The notes beneath the pieces are model-generated. The model ran no database searches. It had not been told where the DNA came from and was given only the letters and a program-made list of their open reading frames with translations. The position numbers were made by a program, and so were the translations under genes. DNA of 7,732 bases from an uncultured Collinsella sp. (GTDB taxonomy: Bacteria > Actinomycetota > Coriobacteriia > Coriobacteriales > Coriobacteriaceae), in contig URYU01000081.1 in the NCBI GenBank assembly GCA_900552155.1, positions 1 to 7,732 of the forward strand, read 5' to 3'. Shown piece after piece: positions 5,406 through 7,732 of this stretch (positions within the stretch are counted from its first letter, which is position 1; each line of letters opens with the position of its first letter).

Positions 5406-6491
5406 ATGCATATTCCAGATAATTATCTGTCCCCGCAGACCGATGCCGTCATGGCAGTGGCGATGGTGCCCGTTTGGGTTCACTGCATCAAGAAAGTGCG
5501 CGCCACGCTCGATCGCGAGCACATGGCTTTCCTGGGCATCTGCGCCGCGTTCTCCTTCCTGCTTATGATGTTCAATGTGCCGCTGCCCGGCGGCACCACA
5601 GGTCACGCCGTCGGCGGCGCGCTCATTGCGCTGCTGCTAGGCCCCGAGGCCGCGGCTATCGCTGTCTCGGTTGCGCTGGCACTGCAGGCGCTGCTGTTTG
5701 GCGACGGCGGCGTTCTGTCGTTTGGCGCCAACTGCTTTAACATGGCCTTTGTGCTGCCGTTTGTCGCTGCTATCGTGTTCCGTGCGCTCAACAGCCGCCT
5801 GCACGACAAGAGCTGGGGCACCTCGGTTTCTGCCGTCGTGAGCGGTTGGGTCGGCCTGTGCCTGGCAGCCCTGTGCGCGGCAATCGAGTTTGGTATTCAG
5901 CCGATGCTCTTCACCAACGCTTCGGGCGCTCCGCTGTACTGCCCCTTCCCGCTGTCCGTGGCTATTCCGGCCATGTTGATCCCGCATATGCTGGTTGCCG
6001 GCGTGGTCGAGGGCGTGGCGACTGCCGCGATCTACGGCTTTATCAAGAAGACGGCGCCGAGCGTTATCGTCGGGCCCGAGGCCGTCGATGGCCAGCTTAC
6101 TGCCGAGGGCGCTGCTGCCAAGAAGACCTCGCTGGTCCCCACGCTCATCTTGGTTGCCGTGCTTGTCGTGGCTACGCCGCTCGGCTTGCTTGCCACAGGT
6201 GACGCATGGGGCGAGTGGGACGCCGAGGGCGCCGCGACCGCCGTTCAGGAGGTTGGTGACGACAGCCTGCAAGCTTCGGTCGGCCTTGATACCCCGACCT
6301 TTGCCGACGCTCTGCCTACGGGTGATTACCTGCAGGCCTATTCCGAGGAGCAGGGTCTTGGCTTTGCCGGTCAGGCTGCCATGTATATCCTGTCCGGCGT
6401 GATTGGCGTGGCGGTGCTCACCATCGCATTCCGTCTGATCTCGCTGACGGTTAAGGAAAGCGGTGCTCATGGCAATAGCCGAGCTGCCTAG
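5406..6491 (+). CDS. cbiM: CbiM/NikM: substrate-binding S component of an ECF-type Ni2+/Co2+ transporter
   Basis: CbiM/NikM is the integral membrane protein that captures Co2+ or Ni2+ for the ECF transporter. The product is 361 residues. In NikM structures the metal is held by the free N-terminus, His2 and His67; here the sequence begins Met-His and has H67 in GGTTGHAVGG. Other family blocks are present: LLLGPEAA (77-84), QALLFGDGG (94-102), GANCFNM (107-113) and a PHMLVAGVVEG stretch (193-203). About six hydrophobic segments occur before residue 215. From about 243 a further membrane segment (ending ATPLGLLATG) leads into an acidic extracytoplasmic stretch (about 265-320, with WGEWD). A final membrane helix follows (about 323-346). 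This C-terminal module probably does the work of CbiN, which has no separate gene here. It heads an operon with cbiQ and cbiO. Metal choice is unproven from the protein; the upstream operator favours nickel. Confidence 0.94.
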   Translation: MHIPDNYLSPQTDAVMAVAMVPVWVHCIKKVRATLDREHMAFLGICAAFSFLLMMFNVPLPGGTTGHAVGGALIALLLGPEAAAIAVSVALALQALLFGDGGVLSFGANCFNMAFVLPFVAAIVFRALNSRLHDKSWGTSVSAVVSGWVGLCLAALCAAIEFGIQPMLFTNASGAPLYCPFPLSVAIPAMLIPHMLVAGVVEGVATAAIYGFIKKTAPSVIVGPEAVDGQLTAEGAAAKKTSLVPTLILVAVLVVATPLGLLATGDAWGEWDAEGAATAVQEVGDDSLQASVGLDTPTFADALPTGDYLQAYSEEQGLGFAGQAAMYILSGVIGVAVLTIAFRLISLTVKESGAHGNSRAA

Positions 6492-7305
6492 CTGGCTTGC
6501 GGTCGAGCAGCGTTACGAGCCCGTGGGGGCTCGGCATCGTGTGATGCAAAAGAACGTCCTGCACCTGGCGAGCCTGCTTGAGCGGGTTCGCCTGGGTGGG
6601 GGCGCGCACGAGGGCGGGTCGATGGTCGACCGCGCCCTTTCTTGCGTTTCGGCTCCGGTGCGCCTGGTGGGGATGTTCGTCTGCGTTCTATGCGTGTGTC
6701 TGACGCAGAGCCCGCTGTACCTCATGTTGATGGCGGCTATCGCGCTGGTGCTGGTCGCGGTGCGCCCCGCACGCGGGCTGCGTGCGACCATTGTACCGGC
6801 GCTCGGCGCCACGGGGCTCGCAGTGGTTCTGGCGCTGCCTGCCCTGCTGCTGGGCGCTTCCGCTACGGGCGCCATGCTCAAAATTGCGCTTAAGACGTTC
6901 ATTAACGTGTCGCTCGTGCTGGGCGTTTCGTGGACGCTTACCTGGAGCCGCATGTCGGCGGCGCTCAAGACGCTACATCTGCCCGACGAGGTCATCTTTA
7001 CGTTTGATATGGCGCTCAAGCACATCGAGGTGCTGGGTCGCACGGCGCACAATCTGTGCGAATCGGTCATGCTGCGCAGCGTTGGCCGTGCGCCTGAGGG
7101 ATTTTCGCGTACCGATTCGATCGCGGGTATCATGGGCATGACCTTTATCAAGGCGATGGAATGCAGCCGCGCGATGGACGAGGCTATGCTTTGCCGCGGC
7201 TTTGCCGGCGCGTATCCGGCTCCCGCGCGCGCCAGGTTTGGCTGGCGCGATGCGGCTTATGCGGCCGGCGTGGCGCTGCTGACAGTGTTGTGCGCCGTGC
7301 TGTAG
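6469..7305 (+). CDS. cbiQ: CbiQ/NikQ: transmembrane coupling (T) component of the ECF transporter
   Basis: CbiQ is the EcfT-type membrane protein that transmits ATPase motion to the metal-binding component. The product is 278 residues from ATG 6469. Hydrophobic segments lie at about 62-79, 82-98, 107-129, 137-156 and 260-278. The cytoplasmic coupling region is recognisable: LKTLHLPDEVIFTFDMALKH (166-185), then the helix containing EAMLCRGF (238-245), which matches the A-x-x-RGF coupling motif that contacts the ATPases. The gene overlaps the end of cbiM by 23 bp, implying translational coupling. AAGGAAAG (6453-6460) serves the start; GTG at 6463 is in frame and closer to it, so a 280-residue form is possible. 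The N-terminal 50 residues are only loosely family-like. Confidence 0.9.
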   Translation: MAIAELPSWLAVEQRYEPVGARHRVMQKNVLHLASLLERVRLGGGAHEGGSMVDRALSCVSAPVRLVGMFVCVLCVCLTQSPLYLMLMAAIALVLVAVRPARGLRATIVPALGATGLAVVLALPALLLGASATGAMLKIALKTFINVSLVLGVSWTLTWSRMSAALKTLHLPDEVIFTFDMALKHIEVLGRTAHNLCESVMLRSVGRAPEGFSRTDSIAGIMGMTFIKAMECSRAMDEAMLCRGFAGAYPAPARARFGWRDAAYAAGVALLTVLCAVL

Positions 7306-7333
7306 GCGCTGCTGGTTCCGACTGGGGATGTAA

Positions 7334-7732
7334 ATGGGGAAGGGCGACGTTTTGACGATCGATATGAATAGTGCGGCGGGCACGAACGGTGTGGGCGGCG
7401 CCGAGGTCGTTCCGCTCATCGAGCTGTGCGACGTGGTGTTCTCCTATGCGGGGCATACGGTTGTCGATGGTGTGTCGCTGCAGGTCGATCGTGGTGAACT
7501 CGTTGCCCTGCTCGGTCCCAACGGCTGCGGTAAGACGACGATTATGCGCCTTATTAACGGCCTTGAACTCGCAGACGCAGGGGCATACCTGTTCGACGGG
7601 CATGCGGTCGATGCGGCGTTTCTAAAGGATTCTGCGGCCGCTCAGCGTTTTCATCAGCGCGTGGGCTTTGTGTTCCAGAATGCCGATGCCCAGCTGTTCT
7701 GCGCCACGGTGGGCGAGGAAGTTGCTTTTGGT
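7334..7732 (+). CDS. cbiO: CbiO/NikO: ATPase of the ECF Ni/Co transporter, C-terminus beyond window
   Basis: CbiO is the cytoplasmic ABC ATPase that powers metal import through CbiQ and CbiM. The 133 codons visible run in frame to the window edge. Walker A is GPNGCGKTT (residues 61-69, catalytic K67), preceded by an A-loop aromatic in FSYAG. The Q-loop is FVFQNADAQLF (Q115), and the NADAQLF stretch is typical of ECF ATPases. The signature motif, Walker B and H-loop lie beyond the edge. The ATG at 7334 directly follows an in-frame stop (7331-7333) and has only a weak GGGG upstream. TTG at 7352, with AGGG 7 nt before it, and ATG at 7364 are alternatives. From 7334 there is a 28-residue polar and glycine-rich tail before the ABC core (LIELCDVVFSY). 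It lies 28 bp after cbiQ in the same operon. Confidence 0.93.
   Translation, partial: MGKGDVLTIDMNSAAGTNGVGGAEVVPLIELCDVVFSYAGHTVVDGVSLQVDRGELVALLGPNGCGKTTIMRLINGLELADAGAYLFDGHAVDAAFLKDSAAAQRFHQRVGFVFQNADAQLFCATVGEEVAFG

Noticed and set aside
5637..6470. Minus-strand open frame of 277 codons opposite cbiM
   Set aside because: It is antisense to clear CbiM membrane segments and motifs, and its charged, low-complexity translation has no domain.

Overview
The window is GC-rich and compact, and its genes use a GC-rich codon bias. This bias, a T-box-controlled pheST operon, a PheS with a four-cysteine insert and an ECF-type Ni/Co transporter whose CbiM has a long C-terminal module point to a high-GC Gram-positive anaerobe. 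My best guess is a Coriobacteriia member such as Collinsella. This rests on recalled similarity, not on a database search.

Layout. Positions 1-1062 (minus strand, running off the left edge) hold the N-terminal two thirds of an M32 metallocarboxypeptidase. A divergent spacer follows. On the plus strand it holds an extended -10 promoter (about 1181-1189) and a complete T-box leader (about 1196-1480) with a UUC (Phe) specifier candidate, stem III, the T-box sequence, the antiterminator and a 13-bp terminator. A second, two-tiered stem-loop (1496-1547) lies between that terminator and the pheS ribosome binding site. pheS (1566-2642) and pheT (2706-5159) encode the two subunits of phenylalanyl-tRNA synthetase. 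A Rho-independent terminator (5268-5302) ends this operon.

The terminator is interlaced with the -35 box of the next promoter (5282-5310). Just downstream lies a perfect inverted repeat, GTGTTAC-N14-GTAACAC (5321-5348), which matches the NikR operator form I recall from other bacteria. It precedes cbiM/nikM (5406-6491), cbiQ/nikQ (6469-7305, overlapping cbiM) and cbiO/nikO (from 7334, cut by the right edge). Together these encode an energy-coupling-factor transporter: a metal-binding S component, a transmembrane coupling protein and an ATPase. There is no separate cbiN; the C-terminal extension of CbiM probably takes its place. If the operator reading is right, the transporter is a nickel importer repressed by nickel-bound NikR.

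The two operons are functionally unrelated, and each is controlled by sensing what it supplies or uses. pheST responds to uncharged tRNA-Phe through the T-box, and the transporter probably responds to nickel. I see no mobile element, CRISPR array, tRNA or rRNA, and no sign of a wholly new multi-gene system. The least ordinary items are the NikR-like operator interlaced with the upstream terminator, the extra leader hairpin before pheS, and the CbiM C-terminal module.
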